64,000 nucleotides of DNA. Source: Algibacter miyuki (lineage in GTDB: Bacteria; Bacteroidota; Bacteroidia; Flavobacteriales; Flavobacteriaceae). The translations under genes and the position numbers were made by a program. The stretch lies in assembly GCF_042427745.1 (NCBI RefSeq), contig NZ_JBHMFA010000005.1; one strand, 5' to 3'. Of this stretch, positions 63,978-64,000 are shown piece after piece. Position 1 is the stretch's first letter. Every line of letters begins with the position of its first letter. The notes below the pieces were generated by a model. The model searched no databases, was not told the DNA's origin, and saw nothing but the letters and a program-made list of their open reading frames with translations.

Positions 63978-64000
63978 AAATTAGAATTTTCCGAATTAGT

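Overview
The window reads as chromosome of a marine Bacteroidota bacterium of the family Flavobacteriaceae. The reasons are AT-rich DNA, type IX secretion (T9SS) sorting domains of both types, PorP/SprF and SprB-like adhesin genes, promoters of the TTTG-N-TAnnTTTG kind, SusC/SusD pairs, a hybrid two-component system and a set of sulfatases. I cannot name the species. No rRNA, tRNA, CRISPR array, prophage or insertion sequence was seen.

Left arm (1-9.5 kb, minus strand): a gliding/T9SS surface cluster. A type B-sorted Ig-like protein is followed by a PorP/SprF-like outer-membrane protein carrying about 17 copies of a 16-residue repeat and a SPOR-like end, then by a large SprB-repeat adhesin that runs off the left edge. 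A secreted beta-helix protein lies beside them. From 9.9 to 12.7 kb are mutS2 and a parDE toxin-antitoxin pair with a visible promoter/operator.

Thiamine operon (12.8-20.3 kb, plus strand): promoter, TPP riboswitch, terminator hairpin, then thiS, thiC, a second ThiE/TenI-like gene, thiD, thiE, thiG, thiH and a ThiF-rhodanese fusion. Two members of one dispersed palindromic repeat family lie after thiC and after the next gene. Housekeeping genes follow: DCC-family protein, PIF1-like helicase with HRDC domain, DinB-like protein, murQ with a small membrane protein, a TonB receptor/DUF4249 pair, and monomeric isocitrate dehydrogenase.

Centre (31-38 kb): an exported SUMF1-fold protein, a T9SS-sorted protein built from Y-G-x-x-G-D-G repeats, and a 1316-residue hybrid two-component sensor/regulator, preceded by a 21-bp-period direct repeat. 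From 38 to 41 kb a TetR regulator with two matching operators precedes an AhpD-like, a DsbA-like and an SDR gene.

Right arm (41-64 kb, minus strand): a polysaccharide utilization locus (PUL). It holds two SusC/SusD pairs, a DUF1735 surface lipoprotein, four S1 sulfatases with four different active-site sequences, a clan GH-A-like hydrolase with a discoidin/fucolectin-like domain, a GH97, and an esterase fused to a GH117-type propeller. Hairpins and one good promoter divide it into at least three transcription units. The enzyme set suggests a sulfated, acylated algal polysaccharide; agar/porphyran-like galactan is the best guess because of the GH117-type domain, but this is inference.
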